Position numbers and translations under genes: made by a program. 64,000 nucleotides of DNA from Hirschia sp. (GTDB lineage Bacteria > Pseudomonadota > Alphaproteobacteria > Caulobacterales > Hyphomonadaceae), in contig PAQI01000012.1 in assembly GCA_002709235.1 (NCBI GenBank), positions 70,521-134,520 on the forward strand, written 5' to 3'. Position 1 is the stretch's first letter; each line of letters starts with the position of its first letter. Shown piece by piece: positions 44,104 through 54,347 of this stretch. Below the pieces are notes generated by a model. It made no database searches and was not told the origin of the DNA. It saw nothing but the letters and a program-made list of their open reading frames with translations.

Positions 44104-44901
44104 TCAGATCAGACCAGCCAGCGGTGATGATGGATCGGCATAGCGTTTTTTCGGCATGCGGCCTGCCAGATATGCATCGCGACCTGCCTGCACAGCCAGC
44201 TTCATGGCCCGCGCCATGCGGATCGGGTCCTTGGCTTCGGCAATGGCAGTATTCATCAGCACACCATCACAGCCCAGCTCCATTGCGATCGCGGCGTCCG
44301 AGGCCGTGCCCACGCCCGCATCGACGAGAACAGGTACACGCGCCTGCTCTACAATCAGGCGAATATTGACGGGGTTCTGAATGCCCAGCCCTGATCCAAT
44401 CGGTGCACCCAGTGGCATGATTGCGCAGCAGCCCACATCTTCCAGCCGCTTTGCGTAGACGGGATCATCGGAACAATAGACCATCACATCAAACCCCTCC
44501 TTGATGAGAAGTTCTGCGGACCGCAGCGTTTCCATCATGTCAGGATATAGCGTCTTCTGATCGGCCAGAACCTCCAGCTTCACCAACGTCCAGCCACCCG
44601 CTTCACGCGCGAGGCGCAATGTGCGAATCGCATCTTCTGCGGTGAAACATCCAGCCGTGTTTGGCAGATAGGTATATTTTTCAGGACTCAGATGATCGCC
44701 CAAACGTTCTTTGGTCGGGTCCGACAGATTGACCCGCCGAACCGCCACGGTCACGATCTCTGAGCCTGCAGCCTCGGCCGCAGCGGCGTTCTGGGCGTAG
44801 CTCTTGTATTTCCCCGTTCCGATGATCAGGCGCGATGTAAATTTTCGGCCTGCGATTTCGAAGCCATCATCGGCCTGCGAGAGCTGGGCGTTGCCATCCA
44901 T
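44104..44901 (-). CDS. thiG: thiazole synthase
   Basis: 265 aa. TIM-barrel enzyme making the thiazole of thiamine from deoxyxylulose phosphate, dehydroglycine and ThiS thiocarboxylate. [11 protein letters not shown] at the start, [15 protein letters not shown] with the Schiff-base Lys region, [16 protein letters not shown] and [29 protein letters not shown] are typical. The ATG overlaps the thiS stop (TAATG). Confidence 0.96.
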   Translation of the reverse strand: MDGNAQLSQADDGFEIAGRKFTSRLIIGTGKYKSYAQNAAAAEAAGSEIVTVAVRRVNLSDPTKERLGDHLSPEKYTYLPNTAGCFTAEDAIRTLRLAREAGGWTLVKLEVLADQKTLYPDMMETLRSAELLIKEGFDVMVYCSDDPVYAKRLEDVGCCAIMPLGAPIGSGLGIQNPVNIRLIVEQARVPVLVDAGVGTASDAAIAMELGCDGVLMNTAIAEAKDPIRMARAMKLAVQAGRDAYLAGRMPKKRYADPSSPLAGLI

Positions 44902-45101
44902 TAGCCGCCTCCTACAAATTGAATGATTTCCAGTCGATCGCCCGCTTCCAATGCGACCTGGTCGAACATCGATTTGGGTATGATTTCCAGATTGCGCTCT
45001 ACCGCAACCCCTTTTTCGGGAATACCCAGCTCGGCAAGAAACGCGCGCACGGTCAGCCCGTCGGTCGTCTCTTTGGGCTCTCCATTCAGGACCAGTTGCA
45101 C
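44901..45101 (-). CDS. thiS: sulfur carrier protein ThiS
   Basis: 66 aa ubiquitin-like protein ending in GGG; the C-terminal glycine is adenylated and thiocarboxylated. [25 protein letters not shown] and [13 protein letters not shown] fit. No TPP riboswitch signature is seen in the 110 bases upstream shared with aroQ, unlike many thi operons. Confidence 0.94.
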   Translation of the reverse strand: MQLVLNGEPKETTDGLTVRAFLAELGIPEKGVAVERNLEIIPKSMFDQVALEAGDRLEIIQFVGGG

Positions 45102-45211
45102 GATTGTCTTCCTCTCAAGGCACTATCTTCAAGTTCAACACGCTATAAATACCGTATTAGTGCTTGCGCCAAGGCGCTTCACTTGCAAGTTTGCGCGTCT
45201 GAGAGGGTCAT

Positions 45212-45658
45212 ATGAGTCTTAAACTGTACTTCCTCAATGGGCCGAACCTGAATCTTCTCGGTGAACGAGAACCAGAGATCTACGGTACGGCCACTTTGAG
45301 CGATCTGGAGAAGCTGGCGAATGAGGCTGCGCAGGAAGAAAAGGCGCAACTTGATTTTCGACAGACAAATCACGAGGGCGAACTCGTGGACTGGGTCCAG
45401 GAAGCGCGAGACCAGGCCCAGGCCCTGATTCTCAACGCGGCAGCCTATACCCACACATCTGTTGCACTGCATGATGCGTTAAAGGCATTGACCATTCCTG
45501 TTGTTGAAGTCCATTTGAGCAATCCGTCCAATCGCGAGTCTTTCCGAAAGCGGAATTTTGTCTCGCCCTGCGCCAATGGTGTGATCGCAGGCTTTGGGCC
45601 ACTTGGTTATCGTCTCGGTGTGAGCGCGGCTGCTGCGCTTGCCCGGCAAAGGAGCTGA
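45212..45658 (+). CDS. aroQ: type II 3-dehydroquinate dehydratase
   Basis: 148 aa. Third step of the shikimate pathway. FLNGPNLNLLGEREPEIYG, QTNHEGELVDWVQEA, LILNAAAYTHTSVALHDAL and PVVEVHLSNPSNRESFRKRNFVSP are the family motifs with catalytic Tyr and His residues. It lies eight bases before accB; the pair aroQ-accBC is common in Alphaproteobacteria. Confidence 0.96.
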   Translation: MSLKLYFLNGPNLNLLGEREPEIYGTATLSDLEKLANEAAQEEKAQLDFRQTNHEGELVDWVQEARDQAQALILNAAAYTHTSVALHDALKALTIPVVEVHLSNPSNRESFRKRNFVSPCANGVIAGFGPLGYRLGVSAAAALARQRS

Positions 45659-45666
45659 ACATCGTC

Positions 45667-46146
45667 ATGAGCGAAAAGAAAAACAAATTCGACACAGAGC
45701 TGATCCGCGAACTGGCAGCCATCATCAAGGAAAGCGATCTGGGGGAGATCGAGATCGAAGATGAGGATCTGCGCATTCGGGTGTCGCGCCACGAGCCTGC
45801 ACCGGTTTCAATCGCAGCTCCCGTCACCGCAGCAGCAGCGCCCGCTGCCCTGCCGGCCGCACCAGCTGCAGTTGCTGCACCCGTCGAGGCCGCCAGCGCA
45901 GCAGCTGCGCCCGTCGATGCCGTGACATCTCCGATGGTGGGTACCGTCTATATGGCACCAGAACCAGGCGCACCTGATTTCATCAAGGAAGGCGACACAG
46001 TCAAGGAAGGCCAGACCCTGCTCCTGATTGAAGCCATGAAGACCTTCAACCCTGTTACAGCACCCAAAGCGGGCAAAATCACCCGGATTATTGTCGAGGA
46101 CGCTCAGCCGGTCGAATATGGCGAGCCCTTGGTCGTGATTGAGTAA
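45667..46146 (+). CDS. accB: biotin carboxyl carrier protein of acetyl-CoA carboxylase
   Basis: 159 aa. N-terminal helix ([21 protein letters not shown]), an Ala/Pro-rich linker (about residues 45-80) and a C-terminal biotinyl domain with EAMKTFNPV, in which Lys carries biotin. Works with AccC and the AccAD carboxyltransferase in fatty-acid synthesis. Confidence 0.96.
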   Translation: MSEKKNKFDTELIRELAAIIKESDLGEIEIEDEDLRIRVSRHEPAPVSIAAPVTAAAAPAALPAAPAAVAAPVEAASAAAAPVDAVTSPMVGTVYMAPEPGAPDFIKEGDTVKEGQTLLLIEAMKTFNPVTAPKAGKITRIIVEDAQPVEYGEPLVVIE

Positions 46147-46168
46147 GGCTGGGAAACCAGAACACGAT

Positions 46169-47521
46169 ATGATCCAGAAAGTCCTCATCGCCAATCGCGG
46201 CGAAATCGCTCTTCGTATTCATCGCGCCTGTAAGGAAATGGGTATCGCGACAGTGGCCGTGCATTCGGAAGCTGACCGAGACGCCATGTATGTCCGCCTT
46301 GCTGATGAAAGTGTCTGTATCGGGCCGGCCGCTTCAAGCCAGTCCTATCTGAACATTCCTGCAATCATCGCAGCCGCAGAAATCACCAATGCCGATGCGA
46401 TCCACCCGGGCTATGGCTTTCTTTCAGAGAATGCCAAGTTTGCCGAGATTGTAGAAGCCCACGATATTCGTTTCATAGGCCCCACGGCCGAACACATCCG
46501 CCTGATGGGTGACAAGATCGCCGCCAAGGATGCGATGATCCGCACCGGTGTGCCCTGTGTGCCCGGCTCTGATGGTGGTGTGGACACTGTTGAAGATGCG
46601 CTGAAGACCGGTGACGAGATCGGCTACCCTGTTCTCGTCAAGGCAGCATCTGGTGGTGGTGGTCGCGGCATGAAGGTCGCGCGCACCCGGGATGACCTTG
46701 CAGAGGCCTTCCGAACGGCACGCACGGAAGCCAAGGCTGCCTTTGGAGACGATAGCGTCTATCTTGAAAAATACCTCGAAAAGCCACGCCACATCGAAAT
46801 CCAGGTCATTGCCGACAGTCACGGCAATGTTGTGCATCTGGGCGAACGCGATTGCTCATTGCAACGCCGACACCAGAAAGTGTTCGAGGAAGCTCCTTCG
46901 CCTGCCCTGACCCCTGAAGAGCGCGCTGATATCGGCAAGAAGGTCTGCGCGGCCATCAAGAAGCTCGGCTATCTTGGCGTTGGCACGATTGAGTTCCTTT
47001 GGGAGAATGGCGAGTTCTATTTCATCGAAATGAACACCCGCCTGCAGGTTGAACACCCGGTGACCGAGATGATCACGCGTGTTGACCTGGTGCAGGAACA
47101 GATCCGCATCGCGGATGGCCAGAAGCTATCCTTCAAGCAGAAGGACGTTATCTTCTTCGGCCACTCGATCGAATGCCGGATCAATGCCGAACACCCCCAG
47201 ACCTTTGCGCCGAACCCCGGAACCATTCAGGAGTTTCATGCGCCAGGCGGCCTCGGCGTGAGACTCGATTCGGGAATTTATACCGGTTACAAGATCCCAC
47301 CCTATTATGACAGCCTCATCGGCAAGCTGATTGTCCACGGAATGGACCGCAAGGAATGCCTGATGCGTCTGAAACGGGCACTTGATGAAATGGTGGTTTC
47401 CGGAATCCACACAACGCTTCCATTGCATCGCCGACTTGTGCTCAATGACGACATTACCAAGGGTGATTACGACATTCACTGGCTTGAGAAATTCTTGGCG
47501 GAAAACATACAGGAAAGCTGA
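46169..47521 (+). CDS. accC: biotin carboxylase subunit of acetyl-CoA carboxylase
   Basis: 450 aa from [17 protein letters not shown], the family start; an earlier frame overlaps accB and is not conserved. ATP-grasp enzyme: [50 protein letters not shown] and [24 protein letters not shown]. Its TGA overlaps the aat ATG. Confidence 0.97.
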   Translation: MIQKVLIANRGEIALRIHRACKEMGIATVAVHSEADRDAMYVRLADESVCIGPAASSQSYLNIPAIIAAAEITNADAIHPGYGFLSENAKFAEIVEAHDIRFIGPTAEHIRLMGDKIAAKDAMIRTGVPCVPGSDGGVDTVEDALKTGDEIGYPVLVKAASGGGGRGMKVARTRDDLAEAFRTARTEAKAAFGDDSVYLEKYLEKPRHIEIQVIADSHGNVVHLGERDCSLQRRHQKVFEEAPSPALTPEERADIGKKVCAAIKKLGYLGVGTIEFLWENGEFYFIEMNTRLQVEHPVTEMITRVDLVQEQIRIADGQKLSFKQKDVIFFGHSIECRINAEHPQTFAPNPGTIQEFHAPGGLGVRLDSGIYTGYKIPPYYDSLIGKLIVHGMDRKECLMRLKRALDEMVVSGIHTTLPLHRRLVLNDDITKGDYDIHWLEKFLAENIQES

Positions 47522-48183
47522 TGAGCCGCGGATTCGGCACGGATGAATTGCTGGATTGTTACCGACGCGGGGTGTTCCCGATGGCGGACGACCGCAACGA
47601 TCCGCGCCTGTTTCTGATCGACCCTGATATTCGCGGGGTGATCCTGCCTGAAAACTTTCATGTCTCGCGCAGCCTGAAAAAGACGGTGCGTCGTAATCCT
47701 TTCAGGGTCACGATCGACACGGCCTTTTCGCTGGTCATGGAGCAATGCGCGGCACCACGCGAAGGACGCGAAACAACCTGGATCAACTCGCAGATCGTCA
47801 ATCTCTATTCCTCGCTGCACCGTCAGGGCTATGCCCACAGCGTGGAATGCTGGCAGGATGATGAGCTTGTCGGCGGCCTTTATGGGGTCAGTCTCGGGGC
47901 CGCGTTTTTCGGCGAAAGCATGTTTTCAACCCGAACAGATGCATCAAAGATCGCGATGGTGCACCTGATGGCACGGTTGAATGCGGGCGGCTTCCAATTG
48001 CTGGATACGCAGTTCCAGACCGAACATCTGTCAACATTCGGCGCGGTCGAGATCGAGCGCGACGAATTTCGCGGGATGCTCTCGCATGCGCTCTCTGGAA
48101 ATGGTGATTTTTACGCCGTTGGTGCCAGGGGTCACTCGCTGACGGGTTCAGATGCCATGCAATTGATCACCCAGACATCATAG
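47521..48183 (+). CDS. aat: leucyl/phenylalanyl-tRNA-protein transferase
   Basis: 220 aa. Adds Leu or Phe to N-terminal Lys/Arg residues in the N-degron pathway. Motifs: LLDCYRRGVFPMAD, ETTWINSQIVNLYSSLHRQGYAHSVECWQ, GGLYGVSLGAAFFGESMFS and LLDTQFQTEHLSTFGA. Its 3' end overlaps the convergent DUF2155 gene by 52 bases. Confidence 0.95.
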   Translation: MSRGFGTDELLDCYRRGVFPMADDRNDPRLFLIDPDIRGVILPENFHVSRSLKKTVRRNPFRVTIDTAFSLVMEQCAAPREGRETTWINSQIVNLYSSLHRQGYAHSVECWQDDELVGGLYGVSLGAAFFGESMFSTRTDASKIAMVHLMARLNAGGFQLLDTQFQTEHLSTFGAVEIERDEFRGMLSHALSGNGDFYAVGARGHSLTGSDAMQLITQTS

Positions 48184-49118
48184 ATTGCATGCTCCATGGC
48201 ATTCAGGCCAGGAGACGACGCAAACATCCACCCGCCAAACAATCGTGGATCATCTTCTGCCGCAGTGCCGGTCTCGGGGTTGATCTTGTTGGAGATGACC
48301 TCGACATAGGCCACAGATTCCGGCGGCAATTCCTCAGGCGGCGTCTGATAGCAGGCCCGCACCGTCAGATCGAGATTCCTGTGGCTTTGCGTTTCCCCGA
48401 CAATAATCTCGATATCATCTGCACGCCCGGAAATCTTGTCGAGCACACGCACGCGCGCCCCTGACCGGCTCAGCATCACCCGCTCCCTGGAGTCACCGGC
48501 AAACTCATCCTCCGTGATGAAGGGCGCATCCGCAGTGTCGGAATCTGTCGCCCCCTCACCATCATCAGGCATTTGTGTGCCATCTGATGTTGTGGGCGAG
48601 GATGTTGAAAACTCTCCCCCGAACGGATCGCTTTGAGTCGGAAGTCGAACACCCTGATCCTCAAGAAACTCCGAATCCGCTTCCATTTCATCAGGCAGTG
48701 CCGGAGCTGGACCCTCGCCCAACGCTTCCAGCATCTCCGACTGCATGGTGTCTATATCGATTTCAGAATCGGAAGCTGTGACATCCTGCTGCGGCTCGGG
48801 CTCATCAACGCCTTCAGGAATACCATCAAACACCGGCGTTTCGCTGACAGCTGGCTGCTCCTGAGCAATCTCGGTCAGGCCCTGATCGGCGTCAGCCTCA
48901 TCATCTGCCACCGCCTCGCGAAAGCCATAGATATCCAGTGGGTCAACCACCGCATCATCGTCACTGTCCACCAGCCGCGGATCTGCGTAAGGGTCATTCA
49001 CAGGGTCTGTGGCTTCCTGCGCCCCTGCACCCATGACGGCCGCAGACGTCAGGGCAGCAGACAACAGGCATCCGCCCAACAAGGCGTATTTCAGACGTTC
49101 ACGCATGACGCGCACCAT
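48132..49118 (-). CDS. DUF2155 domain exported protein
   Basis: 328 aa (324 if the ATG at 49106 is used). Signal peptide (LKYALLGGCLLSAALTSAAVMGAGAQ), about 170 residues of acidic low-complexity sequence and a C-terminal DUF2155 domain: SRSGARVRVLDKISGRADDIEIIVG, LTVRACYQTPPEELPPESVAYVEV, LFGGWMFASSPGLNAMEHAIYDVWVINC. DUF2155 proteins are periplasmic and of unknown function in Alphaproteobacteria, commonly next to aat and mlaD genes. The acidic linker is long for the family. Confidence 0.9.
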   Translation of the reverse strand: MVRVMRERLKYALLGGCLLSAALTSAAVMGAGAQEATDPVNDPYADPRLVDSDDDAVVDPLDIYGFREAVADDEADADQGLTEIAQEQPAVSETPVFDGIPEGVDEPEPQQDVTASDSEIDIDTMQSEMLEALGEGPAPALPDEMEADSEFLEDQGVRLPTQSDPFGGEFSTSSPTTSDGTQMPDDGEGATDSDTADAPFITEDEFAGDSRERVMLSRSGARVRVLDKISGRADDIEIIVGETQSHRNLDLTVRACYQTPPEELPPESVAYVEVISNKINPETGTAAEDDPRLFGGWMFASSPGLNAMEHAIYDVWVINCMASEPVSE

Positions 49119-49127
49119 ATATGATTA

Positions 49128-49646
49128 TTATTCCTGATCGGCTTCAATACGCACTTTCGCGCCGAGGCGATCAACGCTTTCGGCAACGTCTTTCAGACGC
49201 CCATCAATTCCGGTCGCAAATTCGCTCAGCACAGTGCCAAAGTCGATATTGCCGCGCGTGTAATAGATTTCATCACCCGGCTCGAGAAAGACATCGCTGC
49301 CACCAGGGCTCAGCTGGATATGCGTTCCGCCAAGCAGACCGTCAGAGGTCAGCCGAGCGATTGTATCTTCATCCAGCTTGATGCCATTGGCGACCGTAAA
49401 GGTCACAACCGGCACCAGACGCTCCATGTTCAGCTCGACATCCGTGACGACACCAACCTTCACGCCCTTCAGGCGGACATCCGTGCCGGGGTTCACCCCC
49501 TGGACGCCACCCATGAATTCCGCAATCAGCTCATAGCTGTCTCCGGAACCACCCTTTTCAGTCGAGCGCAGCGAAAACATCAGGAAGAAGCCGGCAATTG
49601 CGATCACTGCAATGCCGACAATCGTTTCAAAAATCGAATCACGCAT
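49128..49646 (-). CDS. mlaD: MCE-family phospholipid transport protein MlaD
   Basis: 172 aa from MRDSIFETIVGIAVIAIAGFFLMF, one TM anchor, then a single MCE domain (YELIAEFMGGVQGVNPGTDVRLKGVKVGVVTDV..) and a short periplasmic tail. MlaD binds the MlaFE transporter for retrograde phospholipid transport; the mlaEF genes are not in the window. It overlaps the NDUFA12 gene by eight bases. Confidence 0.92.
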   Translation of the reverse strand: MRDSIFETIVGIAVIAIAGFFLMFSLRSTEKGGSGDSYELIAEFMGGVQGVNPGTDVRLKGVKVGVVTDVELNMERLVPVVTFTVANGIKLDEDTIARLTSDGLLGGTHIQLSPGGSDVFLEPGDEIYYTRGNIDFGTVLSEFATGIDGRLKDVAESVDRLGAKVRIEADQE

Positions 49647-50040
49647 CCGGATTCCAAGCCTCGTAATCTGCGGCCGTCTTTGTTCGCTCCTCGCCCCGCG
49701 CAATGCTGCCCTTGGGGCGATATGCGTAGATCGTGCCCGTCATATTGGGCTGGTGCTCAGTTTCGAAGGCCTTCTTCAGTAACGGATCCTCGGTGGGAGG
49801 TTTGTCAAAAGTATGGTGAAGCCAGCCATGCCAGTCAGCGCTCACACGTGTAGGTTCAGCTGGGCCGTTATAGATCACATAGCGGCGCTTGCGGCCCGGA
49901 AGTGTTGAATCCTTCGGGCCTTCCTTCTTTTCTTCAAAATATCTGTTGCCCCAGTCGTCCTCACCAACGAAAGCGGATCGGCGATTTATGTCGAACCGGG
50001 CTCCGACTGTGGTGTTCTTCCACCATCCGATAATAGACAT
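49639..50040 (-). CDS. NDUFA12 family NADH:ubiquinone oxidoreductase accessory subunit
   Basis: 133 aa from MSIIGWWKNTTVGARFDI. EDDWGNRYFEEKK, RRYVIYNGPAEPTRVSADWHGWLHHTFDKPP are conserved with mitochondrial NDUFA12/B17.2, an accessory subunit of complex I present in Alphaproteobacteria. It starts the mlaD-DUF2155 transcript. Confidence 0.95.
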   Translation of the reverse strand: MSIIGWWKNTTVGARFDINRRSAFVGEDDWGNRYFEEKKEGPKDSTLPGRKRRYVIYNGPAEPTRVSADWHGWLHHTFDKPPTEDPLLKKAFETEHQPNMTGTIYAYRPKGSIARGEERTKTAADYEAWNPDA

Positions 50041-50249
50041 GGGCGCTCCTTGAGCAAACGAAACCGTGTATGGGCGTATTCGGGGCGAATATGGCGCCCG
50101 ATGGGGCTGCGGTCCAGAACCAACACGCATGCGAATGCCAGTCTAGTCCAACTTACAAAATCTTGTGAGTATTTCAGCACACACACACCATATCTATTGC
50201 ATGCTGTGACGCATTCCGACAGACTCGCGCCATCTAGGGAGCATCCATC

Positions 50250-52718
50250 ATGGCGCAACGCAGGATCAAACGCCCGACTCGCACGACGGTACGCCTCCTT
50301 GAGGCAGGCCGCCAATGGCTGATTTCCGGGCATGAAACCACAGACAGGCAGCATCAGGAGGCCTATGTCGAGGCTCTGGAAGCGCTCGGTGTGGACCGTG
50401 AGAAGCGCCCCGTCATTCTTGAAGCTGCGCTTCATGGCCGGATCAGCCCGATTGCACATTTCGAGGCCATCAGCTCAGCCGCCAATGCGCCGCCCGTGTC
50501 TGCGGCGGGTGCAGAAGCCGCGATCAGCGATGCCGCAAGCCATGCTTCAGCGCGTAACGCCACAGTGCAGGGATTTGCCTCTCTTGCCGATGCTCTGGAT
50601 GGCTTGAGCATTGATACAGATGATGATGGCGTGCCCACCGTCGATGCCCTCACGGATGCCCTGCGTTGCGGGGTCGATGCCGATCTCATTGAGATCGCGC
50701 TGGTCACGCCGGGTGGACCGCGTGCTGCAGCAACGGCTCTGCGCCGTCAGGCCGCTGTCGCGCGCGAGGCTGATACGATCAATCTGCGCGTGGAAGGATG
50801 GAATCAGGCACATGCTCAACGCCTCGCTGATGCCGCCGCGCGCCTTGGAGGTCAGCGTACGGGCCTTCAGCTGACCCGATATGCAGAAGTACCGGCACCG
50901 GATTCACCCGCGATGATCGTCAATCTGGGCGGCTATTGCACTGACAAGGGCTACGATACACGGCTCCTCTCCGCTGAACTTTCGATATTTCTGAGCATCA
51001 CCCCTGGCATTACACTTGTCGTCACGGGGCTGGCCGCTGCAGTGATGTCCGAAGGACTGGCATTCAACACCGAAGCCGGGCTTGCCTTCGCCAGAGGCCT
51101 GATCGACACCCTGAACAAGAGTGTGAGCAAATCTGAAGATTCCCTGATCCTGTTTGATCACCCCACCAATGCCGCCATTGCATGGGTGGGTGCTGAATCT
51201 ATCGGCGTCAATCCTGTGGTCAGTCTGATTACCGAATCAGAAGATGAAGAAGCACGCTTCGCGCGCTGCGCGGGTCTCGCGCTTGCGCGTGCTGCAAGTG
51301 AATCAGAACGTCAGGATGTGGCATTGCGCGTCCTTGGCGCACGCACGCTGGACCAGATTGACGGCCTGGAACGCAGCCGTTTGGAAGAACGCGGCATTAC
51401 CAGCGAAGCATTGGACCGCGTTGAACAATCCCTGCGCGATGGTCTCGCCCTCAAGGCAGCGTTTTCACGATGGGTGATCGGCGATGATGTCATCCGCAAA
51501 CGTCTCAATCTTGCACCTGAAGCCTATGAAACCGATGGCGAAGCCCTGCTCCGTGCCATCGGCTTTTCCTCACGCGAAATCATTGAAGGTCGTGCAGCTG
51601 TTTCCGGTCGTCGGCGCCCCGTCTCCAATCCGAATTCTGCACTCAATGGCCTGCTGCGCACCCACAAGGATGCCAGCCTGGATGAGCGAATTGCCTTCGC
51701 GGTCTCAGCCTCCAAGGCATTGGGAGCGCCCGTCACGGTCAGTGCCCAGCACAATAACAGCCAGCCTCTATCGGAACTGGATCTGCAAAAGCTGCTGAGC
51801 GAAGTCATCATCAATGATCTGGGTGTACGGATCGAAGCCAGCAAGCCGGTGGTCAATGAGCACGTTGTCGAGCGGCTCGAAGAAGCCCAGAAGCGCGCCA
51901 ATGCCCCGCCATCACTGGCAGAATCACGCGCCGTACCGGAACCGGACATCATCCCGCCAACGCGCACACGTGTTCCTGTCTCGACGCAATCACCCTCCAC
52001 CGATGACGAGCCCGACATCATCCTGCGCAAACGTCTGCCTGATCGTCGCAAGGGCTATATCCAGAAAGCGACCGTTGGGGGCCACAAGGTCTATCTGCAT
52101 ACCGGAGAATTCGAGGACGGAGAGCTCGGCGAGATCTTCATCGACATGCACAAGGAAGGGGCCGCTTTCCGATCCTTGATGAACAATTTCGCGATCGCGA
52201 TCTCCATTGGTCTGCAATATGGCGTGCCGCTGGATGAATTTGTCGACGCCTTCGTGTTCACCCGCTTTGAACCTGCCGGCAAGGTCACGGGCAATGACTC
52301 GATCCATTCTGCCACATCGATTCTGGATTACATCTTCCGCGAACTGGCGGTCTCCTATCTGGAACGCGACGATCTCGCCGAAATGACCAATCTGTCGTCC
52401 GACGGCCTTGGTCACGGCGAAGATGACTCCACGCGCCGGGCACCGACACCGCAGGAAGCTGTCCGGATGATTTCAAAGGGCTTCAGCCGTGGTGCCATTC
52501 CGGACAATATCGTCCTGTTCGGAGAAGCCGCTGCCCAACGCGATGCAGCGCGGCTGGAAGCCGCCGAAGATATCGCGTTTGATGAGGATGACGACACCGT
52601 GGAAGATGACGCCAGCTATCTGGGTGATGCCTGCCCCAGCTGCGGACATTTTACACTTGTCGAGGACGACGGCATCGCTATCTGTGATGCATGTGGCGCG
52701 ACGGTCCAGACGGCCTGA
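50250..52718 (+). CDS. NrdJ-like TSCPD-domain protein lacking a recognisable reductase core
   Basis: 822 aa. Residues about 598-710 match the C-terminal part of class II (B12-dependent) ribonucleotide reductases: [70 protein letters not shown] zinc ribbon follows (CPSC at 795-798 and CDAC at 812-815). The preceding stretch ([36 protein letters not shown]) aligns with the end of the NrdJ barrel. The first 400 residues show no finger-loop or catalytic cysteine motifs and only two or three Cys in total. The protein is therefore probably a non-catalytic paralogue with an unknown regulatory or structural role. Confidence 0.8.
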   Translation: MAQRRIKRPTRTTVRLLEAGRQWLISGHETTDRQHQEAYVEALEALGVDREKRPVILEAALHGRISPIAHFEAISSAANAPPVSAAGAEAAISDAASHASARNATVQGFASLADALDGLSIDTDDDGVPTVDALTDALRCGVDADLIEIALVTPGGPRAAATALRRQAAVAREADTINLRVEGWNQAHAQRLADAAARLGGQRTGLQLTRYAEVPAPDSPAMIVNLGGYCTDKGYDTRLLSAELSIFLSITPGITLVVTGLAAAVMSEGLAFNTEAGLAFARGLIDTLNKSVSKSEDSLILFDHPTNAAIAWVGAESIGVNPVVSLITESEDEEARFARCAGLALARAASESERQDVALRVLGARTLDQIDGLERSRLEERGITSEALDRVEQSLRDGLALKAAFSRWVIGDDVIRKRLNLAPEAYETDGEALLRAIGFSSREIIEGRAAVSGRRRPVSNPNSALNGLLRTHKDASLDERIAFAVSASKALGAPVTVSAQHNNSQPLSELDLQKLLSEVIINDLGVRIEASKPVVNEHVVERLEEAQKRANAPPSLAESRAVPEPDIIPPTRTRVPVSTQSPSTDDEPDIILRKRLPDRRKGYIQKATVGGHKVYLHTGEFEDGELGEIFIDMHKEGAAFRSLMNNFAIAISIGLQYGVPLDEFVDAFVFTRFEPAGKVTGNDSIHSATSILDYIFRELAVSYLERDDLAEMTNLSSDGLGHGEDDSTRRAPTPQEAVRMISKGFSRGAIPDNIVLFGEAAAQRDAARLEAAEDIAFDEDDDTVEDDASYLGDACPSCGHFTLVEDDGIAICDACGATVQTA

Positions 52719-52791
52719 TCATCAGATGGCGTAAGGATTGCACGCAACAGGCTAACTAATTAGGAAATTGTCGCCTGTCAGGATGCCAGAG

Positions 52792-53298
52792 ATGAAACGC
52801 GTAAAGTTCGCCCTTCTTGCCGGTTTGGCCACCATGCTCGCCCCGCTTGCGGCCCATGCACAGGATGCCAGCCAGATCCAATCTGTGATTGATGGCAAGA
52901 AGAGCTGCATTGGTTGCAACCTCTTTCAAGCCTCCTTCGGACTCGCAGACCTCACCGGACGCGACTTTGAAAATGCTCGCCTGCGCCAGGCTGACCTTTC
53001 CATTTCCACGCTGGACAAAGCCAATCTGAAGGGTGCCAATCTGTCTGTCGCCAACATGTTTGGGGTTCGTGCCCAGAACGCCAATCTACAGAACGCAGAC
53101 CTGACTGACGCAACGCTGGTCGGCGCGTGGCTGGGTGGTGCCGACCTGACCGGTGCCAAACTGGATGGCACATTGCTGTCGGGCGCATATCTCAAGACGG
53201 CACGCGGCCTGACCGCAACCTCCCTCTCCCGCGCATATTGCGATGACACAACGCAGCTTCCTGCCGGCCTGACTTCGGCGCAATGTCGTCAGAACTAA
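52792..53298 (+). CDS. exported pentapeptide-repeat protein
   Basis: 168 aa. Signal peptide (MKRVKFALLAGLATMLAPLAAHAQ), a short Cys-containing segment (SCIGCNLFQASF), then about 12 pentapeptide repeats of A(D/N)Lxx type (residues about 45-130), forming a right-handed beta-helix, and a C-terminal CDDTTQLPAGL segment with Cys. Function unknown; the Cys pairs may form disulfides in the periplasm. It is followed at 72 bases by a second such gene. Confidence 0.85.
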   Translation: MKRVKFALLAGLATMLAPLAAHAQDASQIQSVIDGKKSCIGCNLFQASFGLADLTGRDFENARLRQADLSISTLDKANLKGANLSVANMFGVRAQNANLQNADLTDATLVGAWLGGADLTGAKLDGTLLSGAYLKTARGLTATSLSRAYCDDTTQLPAGLTSAQCRQN

Positions 53299-53370
53299 GG
53301 TTAACAAGAGTTATCCCAAATTAATGCAATTTAAGTCGTCGCGCTACGCGAACGGGCTTATTCAAGGCGC

Positions 53371-54231
53371 ATGAGATTCGCCATACAGCATATGTTCACG
53401 TCAGCCCTGACACTCGCTTTGGCCGGTGCAGCGCTTCCCGCACTCGCCGATCAGGCGAATGGTGATGGCGTCATCAAGCTTCAGCAGGGATTTTCAGGCG
53501 TCTGCGAAAATTGCGACATGCGTGATCGCGACCTGTCCTTTGCCGGTCTGTCCGGTGCCCAGTTTCCCGGCGGCAAGTTCCAGCGCGCCAATATGGAGCA
53601 GGTCATTGCCTCCGCTTCCGTATTCGACAATGCCGATTTCAGCGGTGCCGTCCTGCGCGAAGCGATGTTCACCAGCTCCCGCCTGAACGGTGCACGCTTT
53701 GCCGGATCCTCCATGCAGGATTTCCAGGCTGCGGGTGCCAAGTTCATCGGTGCCGACCTCTCAGGTGCCAAGATGACCCACGCCACGCTCGTTGGCGCTG
53801 ACCTGACCAATGCGACACTCCTCAATGCCCATCTGGATGATGCCAATCTGACAGGTGCCGTGCTCAGCAATGCCAATGCAGTTGCTGCCTCCATGCAGGA
53901 TGCGGATCTGTCCGGTGCCATGCTCAATGATGTCAATTTCTCAGGTGCTGACTTTTCCGGCGCGAGCTTTGTCGGCTCCGTGCTGACGGGGGCTCGTTTC
54001 AACGGTGCCGCACTGGACTCGACCGATTTTGCTTCAACCCGTCTGGAGGGTGCTGACTTTTCCGGCGCGACCGGGCTGGACAGCGCCCATTTTGGCGGTG
54101 CATGCGGTGATGCGCAGACCCGCCTGCCCCAGGGATTTGAAATCACCAATTGTGCCGCCGAAGGCATGGGTGGCCCTGAAGAATTAATCCATGCCGATCT
54201 GGATGGCGGTCAACACGATTTTGGCGAATGA
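53371..54231 (+). CDS. exported pentapeptide-repeat protein, longer paralogue
   Basis: 286 aa. Signal peptide (LTLALAGAALPALA), the same Cys-containing entry (CENCDMRDRDL), about 30 pentapeptide repeats (residues 45-240) and a CGDAQTRLPQGFEITNC end. The shared layout with the gene before it shows duplication followed by repeat expansion. Function unknown. A strong terminator ends the pair. Confidence 0.87.
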   Translation: MRFAIQHMFTSALTLALAGAALPALADQANGDGVIKLQQGFSGVCENCDMRDRDLSFAGLSGAQFPGGKFQRANMEQVIASASVFDNADFSGAVLREAMFTSSRLNGARFAGSSMQDFQAAGAKFIGADLSGAKMTHATLVGADLTNATLLNAHLDDANLTGAVLSNANAVAASMQDADLSGAMLNDVNFSGADFSGASFVGSVLTGARFNGAALDSTDFASTRLEGADFSGATGLDSAHFGGACGDAQTRLPQGFEITNCAAEGMGGPEELIHADLDGGQHDFGE

Positions 54232-54293
54232 ACCTGCGGATTGCCCGGCCTCTGTAAGGCAGGACGCCGCGACATGAAATCGCCAAATATCAA

Positions 54294-54327
54294 GGCTCCG
54301 GATTCATCATCCGGAGCCTGTTTTTTT
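54294..54327 (+). terminator. rho-independent terminator after the pentapeptide genes
   Basis: GGCTCCGGAT-TCATC-ATCCGGAGCC then TGTTTTTTT. The convergent aspS stop lies 21 bases on. Confidence 0.95.
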
Positions 54328-54347
54328 CAGAATCTACCAACAAGACG

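Noticed and set aside
45190..45215. CTGAGAGGGTC just before aroQ, like part of a TPP riboswitch
   Set aside because: The second half of the riboswitch and its stems are missing, and it faces aroQ rather than thiS.
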